Shown here: positions 52,503 through 60,108 of the stretch, in pieces
Layout: each line of letters begins with the position of its first letter
How positions within the stretch are numbered: position 1 is the first letter of the stretch
Assembly: GCA_002029295.1 (NCBI GenBank)
Contig: MZGW01000008.1
Span: 1 to 64,000, forward strand
Direction of reading: 5' to 3'
DNA from: Alkalithermobacter paradoxus
GTDB lineage: Bacteria > Bacillota > Clostridia > Peptostreptococcales > Peptostreptococcaceae
DNA length: 64,000 nucleotides
The notes under the pieces: model-generated
Told to the model about the DNA's origin: nothing
Databases searched by the model: none
Seen by the model: the letters and a program-made list of their open reading frames with translations, nothing else
Translations under genes and position numbers: made by a program

Positions 52503-53489
52503 ATGAAGAAAATTGCAGCAATAGTTTTGGCAATGGTCATTATACTATCTTTAAGTGCATGTCAAAATGTAGATCTAAGCCAAGAAGTAGCTAAAGTAAA
52601 TGGTCAAGCAATAACACTTGGAGAGTACAATAAAAGATTAGCACTGCAAAAGAAAAATTATGAAAGTATATACGGCGGTGATATATGGGAACAAGAAATA
52701 GAAGAAGGCAAAACAGTCTTAGATTTAGTTAAAGAAGAAATATTAGATATGATGGTATTAGAAGAAATAATATATCAAGTAGCTTCAAAAGAAGTAACAG
52801 TCGAAGAAAGTGAGATAGATGAACAGTTTAAGCCTTTCAAGGAATATATAGATCAAGATGAAAGCTTCAAAAAATTCATGAAAGAAAATAAAATATCTGA
52901 CGAGTATATAAAAGAAACAATAAAAAGAGATATAACTATATCTAAATACAAAGAAAAATACATGGATAACTTAAATATAAGTGAAGAAGAAGCTAAAGAA
53001 TTTTTTGATGAAAATAAAGAGTATTACAGAAAAGAAGAAGTTAAAGCATCTCACATCTTGCTTAAAACTATAGACGAATCAAACAATCCTTATCCAGAAG
53101 AAAAAATAAATGAAATAAAAGAAAAAGCACAGGAAATACTAAATAGAGTAAAAAGTGGAGAAGATTTTGCAAAGCTAGCCAAAGAGTACTCAGAAGACAC
53201 AGGTTCAGCTCAAAATGGAGGAGACTTAGGAAACTTCAAAAGAGGAGTTATGGTTCCTGAATTTGAAGAAGCGGCATTTAGCTTAAAAGTAGGAGAAATA
53301 TCTGATCTTGTAAAAACAAAGTTTGGATATCATATAATAAAAGTTACAGAAAAAATAGATGAAATACCAGATTTTAGTCAACTTAAAGAAATTATAGAGT
53401 CAGAACTTAAAGAAATGAAGTATATAGACAATATAGAAAGATTAGAAAAAGAAGCTAAAGTTGAAAAAAATATAGAAGTTATAAAGTAG
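52503..53489 (+). CDS. prsA: PrsA-like peptidyl-prolyl isomerase lipoprotein
   Basis: 328 aa extracytoplasmic foldase. Lipobox LSAC (Cys20) after a short signal; a SurA-like N-terminal helical domain (to about 175); a parvulin domain ([53 protein letters not shown]); and a short acidic tail. Helps fold exported proteins at the membrane-wall interface. AAGGGAG lies before ATG 52503. In B. subtilis prsA is elsewhere; Clostridia often carry it between mfd and spoVT. Confidence 0.9.
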   Translation: MKKIAAIVLAMVIILSLSACQNVDLSQEVAKVNGQAITLGEYNKRLALQKKNYESIYGGDIWEQEIEEGKTVLDLVKEEILDMMVLEEIIYQVASKEVTVEESEIDEQFKPFKEYIDQDESFKKFMKENKISDEYIKETIKRDITISKYKEKYMDNLNISEEEAKEFFDENKEYYRKEEVKASHILLKTIDESNNPYPEEKINEIKEKAQEILNRVKSGEDFAKLAKEYSEDTGSAQNGGDLGNFKRGVMVPEFEEAAFSLKVGEISDLVKTKFGYHIIKVTEKIDEIPDFSQLKEIIESELKEMKYIDNIERLEKEAKVEKNIEVIK

Positions 53490-53521
53490 GGGAGAATAAT
53501 TTATCTATTCTCCCTTTTTTT
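53490..53521 (+). terminator. Intrinsic terminator after prsA
   Basis: GGGAGAATA (53490-53498) pairs with TATTCTCCC (53506-53514), then seven Ts. Confidence 0.87.
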
Positions 53522-53580
53522 GTATATTTTTTTTCTTTTGGTAAAAACTATACTCAAAGAAGCTATGGAGGGATAAAATA

Positions 53581-54120
53581 ATGAGAGCTACAGGAATTGT
53601 TAGAAGAATAGATGATCTAGGAAGAGTTGTAATACCAAAAGAAATAAGAAGAACCCTCAGAATAAAAGAGGGAGATCCACTTGAAATATTTACAGCAAAA
53701 GATGGAGAAGTTATATTAAAGAAATATTCTCCTATAGGAGAGCTAAACGATTTCTCTCAAGAATACGCAGAGACATTAGGAGAGAATACTAGTTTAGGAG
53801 TTGTAATAACTGATGTAGATAGTATAGTTTCTGTATCAAAACTATCTAAGAAAGAATATAAAGATAGAAGTATAAGTAGAGATTTAGAAGATTTAATAGA
53901 AAATAGAGCGTCTATACTAGCTAAAGACTCTAGAGTAATTCCTATATACAGAGATGATAACAATGAATACCAAAAGCAAATAGTAGTTCCTATAATAAGC
54001 GGATCAGGAGATCCTATAGGAGCAGTTATATTTGTAAGCAAAGATAAAGAAGAAATAACAGAGGCAGATGAAAAGCTAGCTAAGGTGGCAGCAGGATTTT
54101 TAGGAAAGCAGATACAATAA
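53581..54120 (+). CDS. spoVT: Stage V sporulation protein T
   Basis: 179 aa forespore regulator that adjusts sigma-G genes. The N-terminal AbrB-type DNA-binding domain (MRATGIVRRIDDLGRVVIPK, then EIRRTLRIKEGDPLEIF) is very close to B. subtilis SpoVT; the C-terminal half is a GAF-like domain (about 60-179). Start ATG 53581 follows ATGGAGGG. The upstream 60 bp is T-rich; no convincing sigma-G -10 was found. A terminator follows. Confidence 0.95.
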   Translation: MRATGIVRRIDDLGRVVIPKEIRRTLRIKEGDPLEIFTAKDGEVILKKYSPIGELNDFSQEYAETLGENTSLGVVITDVDSIVSVSKLSKKEYKDRSISRDLEDLIENRASILAKDSRVIPIYRDDNNEYQKQIVVPIISGSGDPIGAVIFVSKDKEEITEADEKLAKVAAGFLGKQIQ

Positions 54121-54145
54121 AAAAGACCCTAAGGGTCTTTTTTAT
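54119..54145 (+). terminator. Intrinsic terminator after spoVT
   Basis: AAAAAGACCC (54121-54130) pairs with GGGTCTTTTT (54134-54143), with T-rich tail. Confidence 0.86.
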
Positions 54146-54208
54146 TATGGCTATAAATCAATAGTTGTGATATATTATTACTTAGTTTATATCTTAGGAG
54201 GGAAACAT

Positions 54209-55807
54209 ATGGGCAAGAATTCCTTTTTAAAAGGAGCTTTTATACTTGGAATTTCAGGAATTATAGTAAAAATAATGGGTGCATTTTTTAGAATACCTCT
54301 TGGAAATATAATAACTTCGGAGGGAATGGGGTATTATCAAACTGCATATCCTATATATGTTCTGCTACTTGCAATATCATCTGGAGGATTTCCAGCTGCT
54401 ATATCTAAGTTAGTTTCAGAAAAAATAGCAATAGGAGATAAAAAAGGAGCACATAGAGTATTTAAAGTATCATTTGGAGCATTAATATGCACCGGTATTA
54501 TAAGTTTTGCTATGCTGTTTTTTGGTTCTCATTATATAGTTACAAGCTTAATAAAAAATGAGAAAGCATATTATTCAATGCTTGCAATATCTCCAGCACT
54601 ATTGTTCGTACCTATAATGGCAGCATTTAGAGGATATTTTCAAGGTAGACAACAAATGGGCCCAACAGGGACATCGCAAGTAATAGAGCAATTTGGTAGA
54701 GTAGTAATAGGAATATATCTAGCATTTTTACTTTTAGGAAGAGGAAAAGAATATGCAGCGGCAGGAGCATCATTCGGTGCAACTGCAGGAGCAATATTAG
54801 GATCTATATTTATGTTCTTTGTTTACTTTAAGAACAGAAATAAAATAAAAAGTGAACTTGAAAGCAGTAAAAGCTTTAAGGAAGATACTACTTATGAAAT
54901 ACTTAATAAGCTTTTAGTTATAGCCGTACCTATAACTATAGGATCAGCTATAATGCCTATAATGAATATGATAGATGTATCTATAGTAATGAGAAGATTG
55001 CAAGAGTCTGGATTCACATATGAACAAGCTAACAGCTTATACGGACAATTGACAGGGATGGCAGCAACTCTTATAAATCTTCCTCAGGTTCTAACTATGG
55101 CACTTGCTGTAAGTTTAGTTCCTGTAATATCTCACTCATTTACAATAGGAGATTTAGCTACTGCTAGAAAAGATGTGAAAGCAGCTACAAGAACAGCACT
55201 TATAATAGGCCTTCCAGCTGCATTTGGTCTTGCATCTTTATCAGGACCTATTATGAGGTTGCTTTATCCTAATGAACCAGCATCTGCAGGACAAATACTT
55301 CTTTATTTATCAATGGGAGTAATATTTATAAGCTTAATTCAGACATTTACAGGAATACTACAAGGAATGGGAAAAGCACACATACCTGTTATAAATCTAG
55401 TTATAGGATCTATATTTAAAATAGCAATAACATATACACTAACAGCAGTTCCTTCTTTAAATGTTAAAGGAGCTGCAATAGGAACGGTAATAGCTTACAT
55501 GGTTGCAACAATTCTTAATTTATATGCAATAAAAAAACATATAGGTGTGAAATTTGAATTTATGGAATTTGTTGTAAAGCCATTAGTATCTGTAATAGTA
55601 ATGTCAATAGTGGCTATAACATCTTATAGATTATTAGTTTCTAATCTTGGAAATTCAATGGCTTGTGTTGTTTCTATAGGATTTGCTGGTATAGCTTATT
55701 TTGTAGTATTACTAGGGGTTGGAGGAATAAAAGAAGAAGAAATAAATATGATTCCTAAGGGTAAGAAAATAAGCAAAATCCTAAAAAAAGCTAAATTACT
55801 TAGATAA
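54209..55807 (+). CDS. Polysaccharide flippase, SpoVB/YabM family
   Basis: 532 aa with about 14 membrane helices. SGIIVKIMGAFFRIPLGNII and GYYQTAYPIYVLLLAISSGG, then AFRGYFQGRQQMGPTG, are hallmarks of the MurJ/SpoVB/YabM group of the MOP superfamily that flips lipid-linked wall or spore cortex precursors. B. subtilis yabM sits at this place; SpoVB itself is elsewhere. ATG 54209 follows TAGGAGGG; an in-frame start at 54167 lacks a site. Confidence 0.85.
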   Translation: MGKNSFLKGAFILGISGIIVKIMGAFFRIPLGNIITSEGMGYYQTAYPIYVLLLAISSGGFPAAISKLVSEKIAIGDKKGAHRVFKVSFGALICTGIISFAMLFFGSHYIVTSLIKNEKAYYSMLAISPALLFVPIMAAFRGYFQGRQQMGPTGTSQVIEQFGRVVIGIYLAFLLLGRGKEYAAAGASFGATAGAILGSIFMFFVYFKNRNKIKSELESSKSFKEDTTYEILNKLLVIAVPITIGSAIMPIMNMIDVSIVMRRLQESGFTYEQANSLYGQLTGMAATLINLPQVLTMALAVSLVPVISHSFTIGDLATARKDVKAATRTALIIGLPAAFGLASLSGPIMRLLYPNEPASAGQILLYLSMGVIFISLIQTFTGILQGMGKAHIPVINLVIGSIFKIAITYTLTAVPSLNVKGAAIGTVIAYMVATILNLYAIKKHIGVKFEFMEFVVKPLVSVIVMSIVAITSYRLLVSNLGNSMACVVSIGFAGIAYFVVLLGVGGIKEEEINMIPKGKKISKILKKAKLLR

Positions 55808-55873
55808 ACAGTTATATTCACAACATTTGTGGGTATAATGCTAATTATAGTATACTGTCAAGAAGGTGAGAAA

Positions 55874-57328
55874 ATGGGAAGCATAACTATTGTAGGGCTA
55901 GGACCTGGAGATTTCGATTTGATAAGCAGTGGAGCCTTAAGGCTCCTTAAAAATAGCAAAAATATATACCTTAGAACAGAAAAGCATCCAATAGTTAAAG
56001 ATCTTACAAAAGAAGGAATAAACTATACAGGATTAGATTATTTTTATGAGAAAGAAAGTAATTTTGAATCTGTATATGAAAATATAAGTAAGTTCATAAT
56101 AGAAAAATCTAAAAAAGAAGATATAGTGTATGCAGTTCCAGGACATCCTAGAGTTGCAGAACAAACTGTAGATATAATAGAAAATATTGCAATAAAAGAA
56201 AATATAAAAATAAACATAATACCATCTATGAGCTTTGTCGATGCAATGTTTAATACATTAGGAGTAGATCCAGTTCATGGATTTAAGCTTACAGATGCAC
56301 TAAATATAGAAAGTGAAAAAATAGATACAAATTCAAATTTAGTAATAACTCAGGTTTATGACAAGTTTACAGCTTCTAATCTTAAAGTAAAACTTATGGA
56401 TTACTATAATGATGATACTGATATATATGTTGTAAGAGGAGCTGGAATAAAGGATTTAGAAACTGTTCAAAAGCTAAAGCTTTATGAGATGGACATTGAA
56501 GGAAACTTTGATTATTTAACGAGTGTGTATATTCCAAAAGCAGATGAAAAGAAATTTAAAGATGTTTATGATCTTGAAGATATAATGGAAAAGCTAAGAA
56601 GTGAAAATGGATGTTCATGGGATAAAAAACAAACACATGAAAGTTTAAAGACATACATAATAGAAGAAGCTTATGAACTTGTAGAAGCGATAGAAAAAGA
56701 GGATATAGATGAGCTTATAGAAGAACTAGGAGATATACTCCTGCAAGTAGTATTTCACTGTCAGATAGGAAAAGAAGAAGGATATTTTGATTTAAATGAG
56801 GTTGCTCATGGAATATGTAATAAATTAATATACAGACATCCTCATGTGTTTGAAGGTAAGAAGATACAAGGAGATTACAACAAGCAGTGGGAGGAGCTAA
56901 AGAAGAAAGAAAAGGGAGAAAGCACTATAACAGAGAGTCTAACTAGAATACCAAAACATCTTCCTGCACTTATGAAGTCAAATAAAATACAATCAAAAGC
57001 AGCCATGGTTGGATTTGATTGGGACAACATAGAAGATGTATACAAGAAAATACAAGAAGAATTCAAAGAAGTTATTGACGCACAAAGGAATTTGAATATA
57101 CAATACATAGAGGAAGAGATTGGAGATTTACTGTTTGCAGTTGTTAATCTAGCTAGATTCCTGAATGTAAATCCAGAAAATGCACTTAACAAAACTAATC
57201 AAAAATTCATAGATAGATTTAAGTTCATAGAAGAAAGTGCTAAGAATATGAATAAGAAATTAGAAGATATGACACTAGAGGAAATGGATGAGCTTTGGAA
57301 TAAAGCAAAAAACTTTAGAAAATCTTAA
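55874..57328 (+). CDS. mazG: MazG-family nucleotide pyrophosphohydrolase with methylase-like domain (YabN)
   Basis: 484 aa. The N-terminal ~225 residues are a tetrapyrrole-methylase-like fold (SITIVGLGPGDFDLISSGAL). Two MazG units follow: SENGCSWDKKQTHESLKTYI with the EEAYELVEA and EELGDILLQV metal motifs, then a second with EEIGDLLFAVVNLARFL. MazG removes aberrant or damaged NTPs. Same order as B. subtilis yabN. Start ATG 55874 after AAGGTGAG; an upstream ATG at 55829 has no site. Confidence 0.92.
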   Translation: MGSITIVGLGPGDFDLISSGALRLLKNSKNIYLRTEKHPIVKDLTKEGINYTGLDYFYEKESNFESVYENISKFIIEKSKKEDIVYAVPGHPRVAEQTVDIIENIAIKENIKINIIPSMSFVDAMFNTLGVDPVHGFKLTDALNIESEKIDTNSNLVITQVYDKFTASNLKVKLMDYYNDDTDIYVVRGAGIKDLETVQKLKLYEMDIEGNFDYLTSVYIPKADEKKFKDVYDLEDIMEKLRSENGCSWDKKQTHESLKTYIIEEAYELVEAIEKEDIDELIEELGDILLQVVFHCQIGKEEGYFDLNEVAHGICNKLIYRHPHVFEGKKIQGDYNKQWEELKKKEKGESTITESLTRIPKHLPALMKSNKIQSKAAMVGFDWDNIEDVYKKIQEEFKEVIDAQRNLNIQYIEEEIGDLLFAVVNLARFLNVNPENALNKTNQKFIDRFKFIEESAKNMNKKLEDMTLEEMDELWNKAKNFRKS

Positions 57329-57419
57329 TAAAAAAGAGGAATTACAATAGTTAAGTAGAATTATTAAGATTATCCAAAGGTTATTATAAATTAATACATA
57401 TACTGAGGAGGAAATTAAC

Positions 57420-57698
57420 ATGAATAAAGCTGAATTAGTAGCTAAAATGGCTGAACACAGTGGATTAACTAAAAAGGATGCAGAAGCTGGATTAAATGCA
57501 TTCATGAAAGCTGTAGAAGAAGCATTATACGCAGGAGATAAAGTTCAATTAGTTGGATTTGGAACTTTCGAAACAAGAGAAAGAGCAGCAAGACAAGGAA
57601 GAAATCCAAGAAATCCAGAGCAAGTAATAGAAATACCTGCATCAAAAGCTCCAGTATTCAAAGCTGGAAAAGGCTTAAAAGACATGATAAACAAGTAA
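57420..57698 (+). CDS. hup: HU-family DNA-binding protein
   Basis: 92 aa nucleoid protein with the full HU signature: MNKAELVAKMAEHSGLTKKD, then GFGTFETRERAARQGRNPR and a C-terminal PVFKAGKGLKDMIN. Binds and bends DNA as a dimer. Its codon choice and strong GAGGAGG site fit high expression. Inserted between the yabN and yabO-type genes relative to B. subtilis, where hbs is elsewhere; this is common in Clostridia. A terminator follows. Confidence 0.96.
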   Translation: MNKAELVAKMAEHSGLTKKDAEAGLNAFMKAVEEALYAGDKVQLVGFGTFETRERAARQGRNPRNPEQVIEIPASKAPVFKAGKGLKDMINK

Positions 57699-57702
57699 TT
57701 CC

Positions 57703-57731
57703 AAAAGTGTGGTATGTCCACACTTTTTTTC
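57703..57731 (+). terminator. Intrinsic terminator after hup
   Basis: AAAAGTGTGG (57703-57712) pairs with CCACACTTTT (57718-57727), then TTT. Confidence 0.87.
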
Positions 57732-57765
57732 TATTCATATATAACCATAAAAAGAGGTGAATATA

Positions 57766-58008
57766 ATGAGGCTAGATAAATACCTTAAAGTTTCAAGACT
57801 TATAAAAAGAAGAACTGTAGCAAAAGAAGCTTGTGACAGCGGAATAATAAGTATAAATGGAAAAGTAGCAAAATCTTCAACTGAAGTTAAGGAAGGAGAT
57901 ATAATAGAAATAAGATTTGGATCTAAACTTACAAAGGCCAAAGTCACAGAAATAAAAGAACATGTACTAAAAAATGAAGCTAAGGAAATGTATGAAATAA
58001 TAGAATAA
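57766..58008 (+). CDS. rqcP: RqcP (YabO), S4-domain ribosome quality-control factor
   Basis: 80 aa S4 RNA-binding domain protein: [20 protein letters not shown], then [20 protein letters not shown]. RqcP works with RqcH in adding Ala tails to nascent chains on stalled 50S subunits. ATG 57766 follows AAGAGGTGA; GTG 57757 lies in that site. Position before yabP matches B. subtilis yabO. Confidence 0.92.
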   Translation: MRLDKYLKVSRLIKRRTVAKEACDSGIISINGKVAKSSTEVKEGDIIEIRFGSKLTKAKVTEIKEHVLKNEAKEMYEIIE

Positions 58009-58065
58009 ATAAGAAAATCCCCTCATAAATTATTATAAATCAGGAATTTATGGGGGGATTTTGTT
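58002..58065 (+). promoter_or_regulatory. Terminator-like hairpin with embedded sigma-E-like promoter masking the yabP ribosome site
   Basis: AAAATCCCCTCATAAATT (58014-58031) pairs with AATTTATGGGGGGATTTT (58045-58062) with one G-T pair, 18 bp in all. The 3' arm holds GGGGGG, the yabP ribosome site. CATAAATT (58024-58031) is one base from the sigma-E -10, with AGAATAAA (58002-58009) 14 bp upstream. A start near 58037 would leave out the 5' arm. Confidence 0.55.
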
Positions 58066-58323
58066 ATGGAGCATAACATTAGTCTAAAAAATAGAGAAAC
58101 TCTAACGATATGTGGAGTTGAACATGTATATTCATTTAATGATACAAAGATAGAACTAAGGACTAATCTAGGAGATATGAAAATAGAGGGAGAAGGCCTA
58201 GACATGGGTAAATTAAGCCTAGAAGAAGGAATAGTTACTGTAAAGGGAATGATAAATACCATAGCATACTCTAAAGTAGCTAAAAAAGATGAAGAAGGCT
58301 TCTTTAAGAAGATATTTAAGTAG
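58066..58323 (+). CDS. yabP: Sporulation protein YabP
   Basis: 85 aa matching the YabP/YqfC family: NISLKNRETLTICGVEHVYS, then a beta-rich middle and LSLEEGIVTVKGMINTIAYS. In B. subtilis YabP is made in the mother cell under sigma-E and is needed for spore cortex formation. Start ATG 58066 follows a masked GGGGGG site (see the regulatory entry). It is directly followed by yabQ. Confidence 0.92.
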   Translation: MEHNISLKNRETLTICGVEHVYSFNDTKIELRTNLGDMKIEGEGLDMGKLSLEEGIVTVKGMINTIAYSKVAKKDEEGFFKKIFK

Positions 58324-58325
58324 TC

Positions 58326-58757
58326 ATGTATGAAAACAGTGAAGTATATGTATTCATTGTTACAGTTTATGGAGGAATTCTTATAGGTATAATTTATGAC
58401 ATGTATAGGGCAATCTCGTATAGCTTTAAAGTTCCAAAACCGATTAGAATTATAGAAGCTATATTATTTTGGACTATAACAGGAATAGTAGAGTTTTTGA
58501 TACTTCAAAAGGCAAATGGATATGATCTTAGGTTTTATAATTTTATAGGATTTATTATAGGAGTTATTATATATTTAAATACAGTAAGCAAATACATCTT
58601 GAAATTAAATTGCAAAGTAGCAAAGGTAATAACAAGTATATTCAAATTTATATTCGGAGTTTTTAATAGCATATATTACATTATAATCTACCCAATTCAC
58701 CTTATATTTGATATTATAATATATAAGATGTTAAACTTTAGAAAAGATGTAAGGTGA
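58326..58757 (+). CDS. yabQ: Sporulation protein YabQ
   Basis: 143 aa membrane protein with about four helices. VYVFIVTVYGGILIGIIYDM and FIGFIIGVIIYLNTVSKYIL match the YabQ family, located in the outer forespore membrane in B. subtilis and needed for cortex. ATG two bases after the yabP stop shows coupled translation; divIC follows after four bases. Confidence 0.9.
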   Translation: MYENSEVYVFIVTVYGGILIGIIYDMYRAISYSFKVPKPIRIIEAILFWTITGIVEFLILQKANGYDLRFYNFIGFIIGVIIYLNTVSKYILKLNCKVAKVITSIFKFIFGVFNSIYYIIIYPIHLIFDIIIYKMLNFRKDVR

Positions 58758-58761
58758 TATA

Positions 58762-59061
58762 ATGGCAAAACGAAAGAAAACAAATCTATATGAAATACTT
58801 ATAGTCATCTTTATAATATTTTTGATAGTATACACTGTATGGGCATTTATAAATCAAGGTATAGCAATAAGAAAATATAAAAATGAAATAGCTAATATTA
58901 AAGAACAAATAAGAATTATAAAAGAAGAAAAAGAAAAAGTAGAAGAAGAAATAGAAAATTATAAGCAGGATTATTATATAGAAAAAATAGCAAGAGAAAG
59001 ATTGAAAATGGTAAAGCCAGGTGAAATAATATATATAGACGTAAATAGAAATAATAATTAA
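58762..59061 (+). CDS. divIC: Septum formation initiator DivIC
   Basis: 99 aa. One membrane helix (about residues 10-30, LIVIFIIFLIVYTVWAFI) followed by a coiled coil (about 35-75) and the short conserved end YYIEKIARERLKMVKPGE. DivIC/FtsB proteins hold the divisome together with FtsL and DivIB. The yabPQ-divIC order is as in B. subtilis; yabR, which follows there, is absent. Confidence 0.9.
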   Translation: MAKRKKTNLYEILIVIFIIFLIVYTVWAFINQGIAIRKYKNEIANIKEQIRIIKEEKEKVEEEIENYKQDYYIEKIARERLKMVKPGEIIYIDVNRNNN

Positions 59062-59086
59062 AGGGTAATACCCTTTAATTTTTTTT
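59056..59086 (+). terminator. Intrinsic terminator after divIC
   Basis: AATTAAAGGG (59056-59065) pairs with CCCTTTAATT (59071-59080), then TTTTTT. Confidence 0.86.
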
Positions 59087-59097
59087 GGAGGTGGATT

Positions 59098-60021
59098 ATG
59101 AAATTAGGAGCAATAGATATAGGAACCAATTCTATGAGACTATTAATAGCAGAATATGTAGAAGGGAAATTTTTTGATAGACAAAAATATATAAATACTA
59201 CAAGAATAGGACAAGGTGTAGATGAAAATGGATACATATCAAAAGATGCTATAGATAGAAACATAGACGCACTAAAGGAATTTGTAAATATTGCAAAAGA
59301 AGAAAAGTGTGAGAGAATATGGGCAATTGGAACATCAGCACTTAGAGATAGCAAAAACAAAGATGAATTTCTAGATAGAGCATATAAAGAAGCAAATATA
59401 AAGGTAGAAGTTATAACTGGAGAAGAAGAAGCAAATCTAGGCTTTATAGGTACTATAAAAGGAATAAATGAAGATAAAGATATACTAGTGCTTGATATAG
59501 GTGGAGGATCAACAGAATTTATATTTGGAGACAGTAAAGAAGGAATAAAGTTTCTAAAAAGTGAAGATGTAGGAGCACTTAGAATGACTGAAAAGTTCCT
59601 AAAAATAGACCCAATAGATAAGCGTGAACTACATAACCTAAATAATTATATAGATAAGACTATAAATAACACAATAAAACATATAAATGAAATGAATATA
59701 TCTAGATTAATAGGAATAGGAGGCACTATAACAAGCCTTTCAGCTATTAATATAGAGCTTGAAACTTACGATATGAACAAAATACACAATAGCAAGTTGA
59801 CTATATCTGATATACAAAGAATATTAAATAAATTAACAAAGCTTACAATAGATGAAAAGAAGAAACTTAAAGGACTTCAGCCAAAGAGAGCAGATATAAT
59901 AACTGCTGGAACATGTATTTTGATGAGCATAATGGAAGGTCTTAATATACAAGAAATAACTATTAGCGAATATGATAATTTAGAAGGATTAATTTGTCAA
60001 AAGTCAAGAAAAATGTCTTAA
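59098..60021 (+). CDS. ppx: Exopolyphosphatase / pppGpp phosphohydrolase
   Basis: 307 aa of the Ppx/GppA family in the actin-like ATPase fold. LGAIDIGTNSMRLLIAEYVE is the phosphate-1 loop, IWAIGTSALRDSKN and ITGEEEANLGFIGTIKG follow, and LVLDIGGGSTEFIFGDSKEG is phosphate-2. It degrades polyphosphate or pppGpp. The C-terminal HD-like extension of longer members is missing, as usual in Clostridia. GGAGGTGG precedes ATG 59098. It separates divIC from spoIIE. Confidence 0.9.
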   Translation: MKLGAIDIGTNSMRLLIAEYVEGKFFDRQKYINTTRIGQGVDENGYISKDAIDRNIDALKEFVNIAKEEKCERIWAIGTSALRDSKNKDEFLDRAYKEANIKVEVITGEEEANLGFIGTIKGINEDKDILVLDIGGGSTEFIFGDSKEGIKFLKSEDVGALRMTEKFLKIDPIDKRELHNLNNYIDKTINNTIKHINEMNISRLIGIGGTITSLSAINIELETYDMNKIHNSKLTISDIQRILNKLTKLTIDEKKKLKGLQPKRADIITAGTCILMSIMEGLNIQEITISEYDNLEGLICQKSRKMS

Positions 60022-60030
60022 AATTTTAAT

Positions 60031-60108
60031 AAATCCACTCCCTATTATGACAAAAAAAGCATTCATTGTCTGCTAGAATTAGAAAATATAACGGGGGGGG
60101 ATTTTTTT
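60031..60108 (+). promoter_or_regulatory. spoIIE control region with promoter and masked ribosome site
   Basis: ATGACA (60047-60052) and TAGAAT (60074-60079) are 21 bp apart; the B. subtilis Spo0A-dependent spoIIE promoter has the same long spacing. A minus-strand TTTTTGTCAT around the -35 resembles a 0A box. AAATCCACTCCC (60031-60042) can pair with the G8 ribosome site and its ATTT (60093-60104), with one mismatch and one G-T pair; seven Ts follow. A promoter start near 60086 excludes the 5' arm. Confidence 0.5.

Noticed and set aside
53490-53580. Sigma-G promoter before spoVT
   Set aside because: GTATA is available as a -35, but no -10 matching CATNHTA is at the right distance.
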